Part shown: piece after piece, positions 1-6,093 of the stretch
How positions within the stretch are numbered: the first letter of the stretch is position 1
How the letters are laid out: each line of letters starts with the position of its first letter
From: an uncultured Ignavibacteria bacterium
GTDB lineage: Bacteria > Bacteroidota > Ignavibacteria > Kapaibacteriales > UBA961
Assembly: GCA_937868245.1 (NCBI GenBank)
Contig: CALMMI010000004.1
Coordinates: 1 to 7,647 of the forward strand
Length of the DNA: 7,647 bases
Reading direction: 5' to 3'
Notes under the pieces: model-generated
Told to the model about the DNA's origin: nothing
The model's input: only the letters and a program-made list of their open reading frames with translations
Databases searched by the model: none
Program-made: the position numbers and the translations under genes

Positions 1-88
1 TGCTTTTGCAAGAAGTCTGTTTTGTAAATAAAGAGAATTTATGGCGGATTTCAAGTGAATTGAAATGCCAAACGAAACTGTGCGACGA

Positions 89-133
89 TTAACAGCAGAA
101 GCCGTTAAGTGCATGTACGGAGAGTATGTTCAT
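89..133 (-). other. Possible 14-residue leader-like ORF with a strong ribosome binding site
   Basis: On the minus strand an AAGGAGG sequence (about 142-148) sits 8 nt before an ATG at 133-131. The ATG opens a 14-codon frame, MNILSVHALNGFCC, that stops with TAA at 91-89. The Shine-Dalgarno match is better than that of most genes in this window. A leader peptide would need a gene further left, outside the window; the remaining 88 nt do not look coding on this strand. The purine-rich run could equally be part of an RNA structure, because CTCCT (plus strand, about 144-148) can pair with AGGAG (154-158). This is an observation, not a firm gene call. Confidence 0.15.
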
Positions 134-444
134 AGGGGGTTCCTCCTTCTATAGGAGTGTAGAAAAGGTTGCTCATGGCTGATTTAAGTCAGGTTGATTG
201 CAATGGCTCGTCAGAGTGAGGAAGCGAAAGCATCAAGAGAGAAAAACATAGTTGCAACAATTAAGCTAATGCTAAAATATGATTAAGTTCTTTAGATTGC
301 AAATTAAATTTTAGTCATAAGTATTATTTAAGATTTATTAACATCTATCAGGGCTTCTGCTAAGAAAGCTATGAGAAACCGAGATATTTTCCGTATTTTT
401 GACTAAATGGAGAGAAATTTTGCAACGGTAACCACAAAACGGTG

Positions 445-477
445 AATCCCCCTTAATCTCCCTTTAACAAGGGGGAG
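445..477 (+). repeat. Palindromic CCCCCTT/AAGGGGG repeat, copy 1
   Basis: This G+C-rich island in AT-rich DNA begins AATCCCCC and ends AAGGGGGAG. It can fold as CCCTT-TAAC-AAGGG, or with its outer arms CCCCCTT and AAGGGGG. A second copy lies inverted at 561-591. Short palindromes of this type, with alternating CCCCTT and AAGGGG blocks, commonly act as dispersed intergenic repeats. I infer a REP- or MITE-like element rather than a terminator, because no T-run follows. Confidence 0.6.
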
Positions 478-560
478 ACAAGAATTAGAAACGTTAACAG
501 TTAATAAGTACAAGTACTCACATCAGTACTATGTCATCCCTATCTTAAAATGCTACGTCA

Positions 561-591
561 TCCCCTTGATAAAGGGGAACGAGGGGATTAA
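561..591 (-). repeat. Palindromic CCCCTT/AAGGGG repeat, inverted copy 2
   Basis: TCCCCTT-GATA-AAGGGGA forms a 6-7 bp hairpin followed by a second GGGGATTA block. Read as its reverse complement, the stretch matches copy 1 at 445-477: 14 of 15 bases in the core CCCTTTAACAAGGGG agree, and both share AATCCCC at the other end. The two inverted copies, 83 nt apart, could also pair with each other in a transcript that reaches alaS. Confidence 0.6.
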
Positions 592-672
592 TAGTTCTGC
601 TGTTCAAAATTGCTCAATGCAATCATTAAACAAAAACTCAAAAAACCAGTAAAAAAAGTAAGTGATAGAACC

Positions 673-3219
673 ATGCAATTAACTTCAAGAGAAATAAGAC
701 AATCCTTTTTAGATTTTTTTGCTCAAAGAGGGCACCGTATAGTTCCGAGTGCGCCCGTAGTGCCACACGGAGATGCAACACTTCTCTTTACAAATGCCGG
801 GATGAACCAATTCAAGGACGTATTCCTGGGAATTGGCAAACGTGATTTTACGCGGTGTGCCGACACTCAGAAATGTATCCGCGTATCGGGAAAACATAAT
901 GATTTGGAAGAAGTGGGATATGATACATATCACCATACATTTTTCGAGATGCTCGGAAATTGGAGTTTTGGGGATTATTACAAAGCGGAAGCGCTCGCAT
1001 GGAGTTGGGAATTGCTGACGGAAGTATGGGGATTGCCTAAAGAGCGTTTGCATGCAACTGTTTTCCGTACAGATGATGAATCCTACAATATATGGAAACA
1101 ATATCTGCCCGAAAGCCAAATCCATCGCTGCGATGAGAAAGATAATTTTTGGGAAATGGGCGAGACTGGTCCGTGCGGTCCTTGTTCGGAGATTCATTAC
1201 GACCGAACAGAAGATTTATCCGGTGCTGCCCTTGTCAATAAGGGAGTATCCGAAGTTATCGAAATTTGGAATAATGTATTTATCCAATATAACCGCAAAA
1301 TTGACGGTTCATTAGAAGAATTGACCTCAAAGCACGTGGACACCGGGATGGGTTTCGAGAGAATTTGTGCTGTGATGCAAGGTAAATCATCCAACTACGA
1401 TACCGATGTTTTTTCTCCGATTATCAATAAAATTGTTGAGTTATGCGGTCAGCAGTACGAAACTGCATTAGAGAGCAAAACAGGTGTTGCAATGCGCGTG
1501 ATGGCAGACCATATCCGTACACTTACTTTTTCCATTGCCGATGGTGCAATTCCCGGTAATGACGGACGCGGTTATGTACTCCGCAGAATTCTTCGTCGTG
1601 CTGCGCGGTATTCACGAAATCTTGGATTCCGCGAACCAACTCTCTATAAATTAGTTCAAACGCTTGTAGATACAATGGGAGATGTGTTTCCCGAAATCGG
1701 ACAACAACAGGGAATTATCGAGAGAATTATCCGTGCAGAAGAAGAGAGTTTCCTCCAAACATTAGATAGAGGGTTGGAACGTTTTGAGGAAATTGAAAGA
1801 AATATGCGTGAAAAATCTGAAAATGTCATTTCAGGTGAAGATGCCTTTTTGCTGTATGATACATTTGGATTTCCTGTGGATTTGACTGAACTGCTTGCAC
1901 GCGAACGTGAACTTGGAGTGGATATTGGTCAGTTCACAGTCTTAATGAACCAACAAAAAGAACGTTCACGAGCAGCCCGTAAAGCACATATCCAAGAGGT
2001 TGAACTTCCAAGTATTGAGGAAAAAACAACATTCACAGGATGGGATGAACTTGAAACAGAATCGAAGGTTCTCTTTATCAAGGAAAATCAAATTGTTCTC
2101 GAAAGTTCCCCATTCTATGTGGAAATGGGCGGACAGCAAGCAGACTTAGGTGAGATTGTTTTAGGTGGGAATCGTTATGGAATTATCGACGTTCGCAAGT
2201 CAGGCAGTGCAATAATCCATTTTGCAGATTCCGATGTTGAGCCGCTTGTAGGTGATATGGCACTTGCTAAAGTGGATACCGAACGCCGTTGGGATATTCA
2301 GCGAAATCACTCTGTCACTCATATTCTGCATGAGGCATTGCGTCGTGTTCTTGGAACACACGTTCAGCAATCAGGTTCACTCGTAGCACCTGAACATTTA
2401 CGTTTTGACTTCTCGCATTTTCAAAAACTGAGCAGTGATGATTTAAAACACATTGAGCAGATGGTGAATGAAAAAATCCGAGAGAGAATCCCTGTTGTAA
2501 CTCTTGATTTGCCGATTGACCAAGCCCGTAAAATCCCGGGTGTGAAAATGTTCTTCGGTGATAAATACGGTGACCGTGTGCGTGTGGTAATCATCGACGA
2601 AAAGTTCTCGGCTGAATTCTGCGGTGGCACACATGTGAATAATTCGAGTGACATTGGATTATTTAAAATCCTTTCTGAAGGTGGAATTGCATCCGGTGTT
2701 AGGCGTATTGAAGCTGTTACGGGAACTGGAGTTGAAACGTATATACAATCATTACATCAAAAAATTACCGATGCTCATCATATAAGTGATGAACTTCATG
2801 ACCGTATCAAGCAACTCGAAAAAGAACTATCAACCTTCAAAGTGCAAGGAATTTCAGGGGCTATTGAAGGCTTCGTGAATTCAGCAGTTAAAGTTGGAGA
2901 TATTCGTGTAGTTGCTCAGAAAGTACCATCTGTTGATGGGGAGGAACTTAAATCATTAGGCGATAAATTACGTGAGAAATTGAACACAAACGGTGTGGGC
3001 TTACTCTCCAGTATTTCAAGTGATGGTAAAGTACAATTGGTATGTGTAGTGACCGACGATATGACAGGAAAATATCAGGCAGGAAAATTAGTAGGAGCTG
3101 TAGCTAAATTGCTTGGCGGCGGCGGTGGTGGTAAACCCCACCTTGCAACAGCAGCTGGTAAGGATGTAGAGAAAGTGGATGAGGCGCTCAATGCCTTTGT
3201 TGCAATGATTGTCGGTTGA
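673..3219 (+). CDS. alaS: Alanyl-tRNA synthetase
   Basis: This cytoplasmic class II aminoacyl-tRNA synthetase charges tRNA-Ala with alanine using ATP and hydrolyses mischarged Ser- and Gly-tRNA-Ala. It has 848 residues, near the usual 870-880. The N-terminal catalytic domain (about 1-245) shows the AlaRS signature HHTFFEMLGNWSFGDY at 87-102, GPCGPCSEIHYD near 166-177 and motif 3 HVDTGMGFER at 221-230. The editing domain carries the metal-binding set H546, H550 (HSVTH) and C650, H654 (CGGTH), all present, so proofreading should be intact. A short coiled coil lies near 700-720, and the C-terminal C-Ala region has a six-glycine run (about 817-822) before KPHLATAAGKD. I chose ATG 673 because homologues begin at MQLTSREIRQSFLDFF. 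The frame stays open back to a TTG at 610, but those 21 extra lysine-rich residues do not match the family. There is no clear Shine-Dalgarno sequence before ATG 673. Confidence 0.98.
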   Translation: MQLTSREIRQSFLDFFAQRGHRIVPSAPVVPHGDATLLFTNAGMNQFKDVFLGIGKRDFTRCADTQKCIRVSGKHNDLEEVGYDTYHHTFFEMLGNWSFGDYYKAEALAWSWELLTEVWGLPKERLHATVFRTDDESYNIWKQYLPESQIHRCDEKDNFWEMGETGPCGPCSEIHYDRTEDLSGAALVNKGVSEVIEIWNNVFIQYNRKIDGSLEELTSKHVDTGMGFERICAVMQGKSSNYDTDVFSPIINKIVELCGQQYETALESKTGVAMRVMADHIRTLTFSIADGAIPGNDGRGYVLRRILRRAARYSRNLGFREPTLYKLVQTLVDTMGDVFPEIGQQQGIIERIIRAEEESFLQTLDRGLERFEEIERNMREKSENVISGEDAFLLYDTFGFPVDLTELLARERELGVDIGQFTVLMNQQKERSRAARKAHIQEVELPSIEEKTTFTGWDELETESKVLFIKENQIVLESSPFYVEMGGQQADLGEIVLGGNRYGIIDVRKSGSAIIHFADSDVEPLVGDMALAKVDTERRWDIQRNHSVTHILHEALRRVLGTHVQQSGSLVAPEHLRFDFSHFQKLSSDDLKHIEQMVNEKIRERIPVVTLDLPIDQARKIPGVKMFFGDKYGDRVRVVIIDEKFSAEFCGGTHVNNSSDIGLFKILSEGGIASGVRRIEAVTGTGVETYIQSLHQKITDAHHISDELHDRIKQLEKELSTFKVQGISGAIEGFVNSAVKVGDIRVVAQKVPSVDGEELKSLGDKLREKLNTNGVGLLSSISSDGKVQLVCVVTDDMTGKYQAGKLVGAVAKLLGGGGGGKPHLATAAGKDVEKVDEALNAFVAMIVG

Positions 3220-3241
3220 GAAGATTATTCTATTATGAAAC

Positions 3242-3309
3242 CTATGTGAACTATGTATCTATGTGTTTTAAAGAAAAGATTAAACACATAGGCACATTAG
3301 GTAACATAG
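3242..3309. repeat. Long imperfect hairpin of CTATGTG-type heptamers
   Basis: The left arm (3242-3268) contains CTATGTG, CTATGTA and CTATGTG at 3242, 3251 and 3259. The right arm (3282-3309) contains the inverted counterparts CACATAG, CACATTAG and AACATAG. The innermost 10 bp, CTATGTGTTT (3259-3268) and AAACACATAG (3282-3291), pair perfectly around a 13-nt A-rich loop. It lies 22 nt after the alaS stop and could end or stabilise that transcript. No T-run follows on either strand, so I call it a repeat or hairpin element rather than a standard intrinsic terminator. Confidence 0.6.
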
Positions 3310-3373
3310 AGAGCAGTAGTTAAATTTATTAAATGTTTGAAAATTAATAGTATTATATTTAAATTATCACAGG

Positions 3374-3380
3374 TAAGGAG
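3374..3380 (+). promoter_or_regulatory. Strong ribosome binding site for the DUF3127 gene
   Basis: TAAGGAG lies 8 nt before ATG 3389. This is the clearest Shine-Dalgarno sequence of any called gene here; alaS, the nuclease-like gene and both lipoprotein genes lack one. It fixes the start and suggests comparatively strong translation. Confidence 0.75.
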
Positions 3381-3388
3381 TATAGATT

Positions 3389-3754
3389 ATGTCGTATGAA
3401 GCAAGCGGAAAAATTCACGAAATTTTCCCGGAACAACAAGTAAGTGAGAAATTCCGCAAGAAGGAATTCGTATTGGAAGTTCAAGACGGAATGTATGCAA
3501 ATTTTATTAAGTTCGAGCTATCGCAAGATAAATGCTCACTTTTGGACGGGTATAAAGTGGGACAGGGATTGAAAGTACATTTCAATCTATCAGGTAAGCC
3601 ATTTACCAATAAAGAAGGCAAGACAATGTATTTCAACAATCTTCGTGCATGGAAAGTTGAATCTGAAGGTAGCTCTTCTTCATCTAATCATGATGATTAC
3701 AGTGCTCCGATGAATACCTCGAAAAATGAGGATTTCGATGACGTGCCGTTTTAA
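3389..3754 (+). CDS. DUF3127 domain protein, SSB-like OB fold
   Basis: This 121-residue protein matches my memory of the DUF3127 family, small OB-fold proteins of Bacteroidota and relatives. Residues 1-92 form the domain: a beta-rich start (SYEASGKIHEIFPEQQVS), the FRKKEFVLEV segment at 22-31, VGQGLKVHFNLSGKPF at 57-72 and a closing NNLRAWKVE near 83-91. A low-complexity linker follows (SSSSSN at 95-100). The protein ends in an acidic tip, EDFDDVPF (114-121), very like the DDDIPF tail that single-stranded DNA-binding protein uses to recruit repair and replication proteins. I infer a soluble nucleic-acid-binding role in the cytoplasm; neither DNA binding nor partners can be proven from sequence. 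It is probably transcribed on its own: a hairpin separates it from alaS and an intrinsic terminator follows 22 nt after the stop. Confidence 0.85.
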   Translation: MSYEASGKIHEIFPEQQVSEKFRKKEFVLEVQDGMYANFIKFELSQDKCSLLDGYKVGQGLKVHFNLSGKPFTNKEGKTMYFNNLRAWKVESEGSSSSSNHDDYSAPMNTSKNEDFDDVPF

Positions 3755-3776
3755 GTAGGGACGGTAGTAAAATAAG

Positions 3777-3816
3777 AAAGCGGACATTGTGCTGATGGCA
3801 TAATGTCCGCTTTTTT
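3777..3816. terminator. Bidirectional intrinsic terminator between convergent genes
   Basis: AAAGCGGACATT (3777-3788) and AATGTCCGCTTT (3802-3813) pair perfectly over 12 bp around a 13-nt loop, and six Ts follow at 3811-3816. On the minus strand the same hairpin is followed by TTCTTATTTTA, a weaker U-tract. It therefore serves the DUF3127 gene and plausibly the convergent nuclease-like gene, whose stop codon begins 3 bp beyond the T-run. Confidence 0.9.
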
Positions 3817-3818
3817 GT

Positions 3819-4868
3819 TTAAGTAGAAACCGAATGAGTATCAAGTTGGTTAGTAAAATTAGCTGAAATTTTTTCAGCTATTCTTTTAGCTTCGCTGAAT
3901 TCATTAATTAACAAACTAATTACTTCAAGTAAAAAGCTCCTTGCTTCGTTAAATACAGTATTACTATCTGGTAGTTTTAAGATGCTATTTTTTAATCCTG
4001 AAAAATTCTCCATAGCTTCTATTAATGATGGTGACAATGATTTCATTACCTCTATAGCAACTTTCAAAACCTCAACATTTTGTGTGTCTATAAAATAGAG
4101 TGAGGTCATTTGCTCATATGCAAAAAGACCTGTAGAGTATAAGATAGCAAAAAGTTCAATTTCAGTTTCCAATCTTATCGAGCGTGTATTTAAACTCCTA
4201 CCAAGTCCCCTTATACTTGCTTCTACTTGAGCATCTTTGCTATTTAAACCTTGGCTGATAAATGTTAAAAACTCTTTATGGTAGTCTTTTAGCGTTTGGG
4301 TAAGGTCTTGTATGATATTAGTAATATATTCCATACTTTTCTTTGATTCAGGAACACACTTAACACTTTCTGAAAGATCAAAGATAGTATCAGGTTCTAT
4401 TTTCCCTCTATATAAATCGACTGCTAATCCAGTAACATTTTTATCTGAAAAAATCGCTCTAAGTTCTTGTTTTGAATTTTTATTAAATTCTTGAATGGTA
4501 GGTATTTCTACTTTCCACTGTTTGTTAGTTTTTATAAAATTGTTCTTGCAAATATGTTGCCAATATGTTTTATCACTTTCAGGCAAATGAATGATTAGAA
4601 GTATCGGGATAGATAGACTTAACCAATAATTATAATGAATGTGGGTAACATAATGGGTGATTTTATTTCCAATAACATCATAATTACCTGATTTAATTTG
4701 AAGGGCAATAAGTTTTCCTGTTGGGTTTCCTTCCACAGATTCCTCTACTATAGCATCTACTCCAACATCTACTATAGACTGCTCTCTGAAAATCCAGCAA
4801 AAATCTTTAATAACGATTCTTTCGGTTGTATTTACTCCTAAACGTTCTGTTGGGGTATATCTATTCAT
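3819..4868 (-). CDS. DUF4365-type PD-(D/E)XK nuclease-like protein
   Basis: The 349-residue product begins with a region resembling DUF4365 (about 1-145), a family related to PD-(D/E)XK nucleases. The visible core is DVGVDAIVEE at 34-43 followed by IALQIKSG at 54-61. D38, Q57 and K59 fit the D...QxK active-site pattern, so catalysis is plausible. YW at 81-82, PILLII at 88-93 and YW at 102-103 also fit the family. Residues about 170-349 are predicted by eye to be mostly helical, and I recognise no domain there. No membrane segment or signal peptide is evident. The gene stands alone, convergent with the DUF3127 gene, and is clearly more AT-rich than alaS (18 G+C in the 60 bases from 3841, against 29 in the 60 from 1141), which suggests acquisition by transfer. 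A role in defence or DNA processing is possible but is only inferred. ATG 4868 has no clear ribosome binding site. Confidence 0.75.
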   Translation of the reverse strand: MNRYTPTERLGVNTTERIVIKDFCWIFREQSIVDVGVDAIVEESVEGNPTGKLIALQIKSGNYDVIGNKITHYVTHIHYNYWLSLSIPILLIIHLPESDKTYWQHICKNNFIKTNKQWKVEIPTIQEFNKNSKQELRAIFSDKNVTGLAVDLYRGKIEPDTIFDLSESVKCVPESKKSMEYITNIIQDLTQTLKDYHKEFLTFISQGLNSKDAQVEASIRGLGRSLNTRSIRLETEIELFAILYSTGLFAYEQMTSLYFIDTQNVEVLKVAIEVMKSLSPSLIEAMENFSGLKNSILKLPDSNTVFNEARSFLLEVISLLINEFSEAKRIAEKISANFTNQLDTHSVST

Positions 4869-4912
4869 TGGGACAGTATAATTTAAGATTATTCTTTACT
4901 TTTGATTGAAAA

Positions 4913-4920
4913 CAAACATA
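4913..4920 (-). promoter_or_regulatory. Possible Bacteroidota-type -7 box for the nuclease-like gene
   Basis: On the minus strand the sequence reads TATGTTTG, an exact fit to the Bacteroidota -7 consensus TAnnTTTG, 44 nt before the ATG. I do not see a TTG at the usual -33 distance. In AT-rich DNA such a box arises easily by chance. Confidence 0.3.
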
Positions 4921-5057
4921 CAAAAAAATAGTGATTTGCCACTTAATAGCAACAAAATTCAGATTAATTTGAGAACCTTTTAGAAATCAAAGTGTTTTTA
5001 ATTTAGCATTTCACTGTACAATCTATTCTAACCTCAATGTAGTTACTTTATTTTTAT

Positions 5058-5068
5058 TAATTTTGTAA
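5058..5068 (+). promoter_or_regulatory. Promoter-like box upstream of the first lipoprotein gene
   Basis: TAATTTTGTAA contains the TAnnTTTG -7 pattern and lies 50 nt before ATG 5119. It matches 10 of 11 bases of the box upstream of the second paralogue (5964-5974). No convincing -33 TTG is visible. Confidence 0.35.
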
Positions 5069-5076
5069 CCAACAAT

Positions 5077-5099
5077 AGAACTATTCATTAAATAATTCT
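5077..5099 (+). repeat. Imperfect inverted repeat in the leader of the first lipoprotein gene
   Basis: AGAACTATT (5077-5085) and AATAATTCT (5091-5099) pair at 8 of 9 positions around a 5-nt loop, 19 nt before the ATG. It could be an operator or a weak mRNA hairpin. AT-rich content makes chance a real alternative. Confidence 0.3.
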
Positions 5100-5118
5100 C
5101 ACAATATTATATTACCCT

Positions 5119-5823
5119 ATGCTAAAATACGTCCCCATCCTGCTCCTCGCAGTCGTCCTTATTTCCTGCGGCGATGATTCCGACCCTGTTAATACCCAAA
5201 CCGACACTTTCATCCAACCAAAAGAAGGAAGCTTTTTCAACTATGATGAATATAATATAGATACGATTAAAAGTGAGCGTATTCCAACTAGTACGGATAC
5301 CTCCACCGAAACTTTTGTTAAAACAGGAATGACATACATGGGTAAAACTAATGTATCAATGATTGTAACATCAAACAAATATGGTTTAGATACATCGTAT
5401 TTTAACTATGAGTCTAATAATGATGTAAGTTATAATGCTACATTTGGAGATGAACCTGCAAAATGGTATACTGTCCCTCTCTTCAGTAAAACGACTACAA
5501 CCAAAGTAGTTTGGGATACAACAAACCCAAACCCACAACAGGGGGAAGCAACTCATTCATCCGGTAATGTTACTATTTCTTATATTGGTAATGAAGCTAT
5601 GATATATAAAGGTCAATCTGTAAATGTTCTCAAAATTAAACAGATTATTACTTTCATATACGTTTATCCAAATGAAACGGAAACCTATACAATAAATGCT
5701 TTTGCATATTATGCGCCTTCATTAGGTTATTTTCTAAAAAGAGAAATTCCGGTAATGACAAATGAAAATGGAGAAAAAGAGGATGGAAATGTGAGTAATC
5801 TTGTTAACCACCATCTACAGTAG
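5119..5823 (+). CDS. Predicted lipoprotein, paralogue A (unknown family)
   Basis: I do not recognise this 234-residue protein. It starts with a type II signal peptide: MLKYVPILLLAVVLISC, with lipobox L-I-S-C and C17 as the lipidated residue, so it should be anchored in a membrane after the Sec pathway. The residues after the cysteine, GDDSD, are acidic and resemble the surface-export signals of Bacteroidota lipoproteins. The mature part alternates polar and hydrophobic residues and is probably beta-rich. Blocks shared with the neighbouring paralogue are YDEYNIDT..KSERIP (42-56), GKTNVS (75-80), AKW (114-116), YIG.E.M (155-161), KIKQ (172-175), APS.GY.LK (199-207) and GEKE.G.VS (218-226). The start has no Shine-Dalgarno sequence. 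An intrinsic terminator follows, so it is probably a single-gene transcript. The first 100 bases are 50% G+C and the next 100 are 34%. Confidence 0.85.
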   Translation: MLKYVPILLLAVVLISCGDDSDPVNTQTDTFIQPKEGSFFNYDEYNIDTIKSERIPTSTDTSTETFVKTGMTYMGKTNVSMIVTSNKYGLDTSYFNYESNNDVSYNATFGDEPAKWYTVPLFSKTTTTKVVWDTTNPNPQQGEATHSSGNVTISYIGNEAMIYKGQSVNVLKIKQIITFIYVYPNETETYTINAFAYYAPSLGYFLKREIPVMTNENGEKEDGNVSNLVNHHLQ

Positions 5824-5854
5824 GTAGATAAATAGTATAGCTGTAGATTAAATG

Positions 5855-5879
5855 AAAAGCGGGTTATACCCGCTTTTTT
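5855..5879 (+). terminator. Intrinsic terminator after the first lipoprotein gene
   Basis: AAAAGCGGGT (5855-5864) pairs with ACCCGCTTTT (5868-5877) around a 3-nt loop, and the T-run spans 5874-5879. It lies 31 nt past the stop codon and separates the two paralogues into independent transcripts. Confidence 0.9.
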
Positions 5880-5963
5880 GTTGTTTGGATTTGTATTTTT
5901 AAAGAAAGCCTGTGTTCATGTGGGATATATAAATTAAAATTATACTGATTTCATTATTATTGC

Positions 5964-5974
5964 TAACTTTGTAA
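5964..5974 (+). promoter_or_regulatory. Promoter-like box upstream of the second lipoprotein gene
   Basis: TAACTTTGTAA carries an exact TAnnTTTG core and differs from the box at 5058-5068 by one base. It is 119 nt before ATG 6094, so a transcript starting here would have a long leader that includes the palindrome at 6033-6054. No clear -33 TTG is seen. Confidence 0.35.
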
Positions 5975-6032
5975 AAGTCAATTTGAAGATTGTTTACTAA
6001 GATAATTTTCAACTTAACTTCCATTTACGATT

Positions 6033-6054
6033 AGTTCATTCTACAGAATGAACT
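6033..6054 (+). promoter_or_regulatory. Perfect 10-bp palindrome in the leader of the second lipoprotein gene
   Basis: AGTTCATTCT and AGAATGAACT are perfect inverted repeats separated by 2 bp, 39 nt before ATG 6094. The near-zero spacer suits a dimeric repressor or activator site better than an RNA hairpin. With the TTTTAAAAAAA that follows it could also form a weak attenuator. The regulator is unknown. Confidence 0.5.
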
Positions 6055-6093
6055 TTTAAAAAAATTAAATTTTTACCTCACTTTTCTAAAACT

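Larger units (their letters stand above)
1..672. other. Long gene-free region upstream of alaS
   Basis: No convincing gene lies here. Positions 60-290 are visibly richer in G+C than the flanks and contain only very short ORFs: 65-154 (29 codons) and 203-286 (27 codons) on the plus strand, and 89-133 (14 codons) on the minus strand. None resembles a protein I know. Positions 290-440 are AT-rich without clear structure, apart from a TATTTTTG box at 394-401 that could be a Bacteroidota-type -7 element. Positions 445-591 carry the two palindromic repeats listed separately. I see no T-box hallmark (no AGGGTGG-type box), so alaS does not appear to be controlled by a T-box leader. A decayed gene or an unrecognised structured RNA at 60-290 remains possible. 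Confidence 0.6.

Noticed and set aside
3..92. Open frame from the left edge to TAA at 90-92, possibly the tail of an upstream gene
   Set aside because: Only 29 codons, no recognisable family sequence, and open frames of this length are common by chance.
80..160. Group II intron boundary or domain V: GTGCGAC at 80-86 and AGCCGTTA...TGTACGG at 99-120
   Set aside because: Only CCGT/ACGG pairs; the basal stem pairs and the GNRA-capped upper stem of domain V are missing, and no reverse transcriptase is visible.
445..591. CRISPR-like array from the CCCCTT repeats
   Set aside because: Only two copies, in opposite orientation and imperfect; CRISPR repeats are direct and near-identical with regular spacers.
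610..672. N-terminal extension of alaS from TTG 610
   Set aside because: The extra 21 lysine-rich residues do not match AlaRS N-termini; the conserved start MQLTSREIRQSFLDFF begins at ATG 673.
709..1197. 162-codon minus-strand ORF inside alaS
   Set aside because: A shadow of the alaS frame with no family resemblance; the plus-strand protein is unambiguous.
2421..2654. Minus-strand ORFs opposite the alaS editing domain
   Set aside because: They lie opposite the conserved HxxxH to CGGTH section of AlaRS and show no protein features of their own.
4312..4494. 60-codon plus-strand ORF within the nuclease-like gene
   Set aside because: No start signal and no resemblance to a known protein; it is the complement of the DUF4365 gene.
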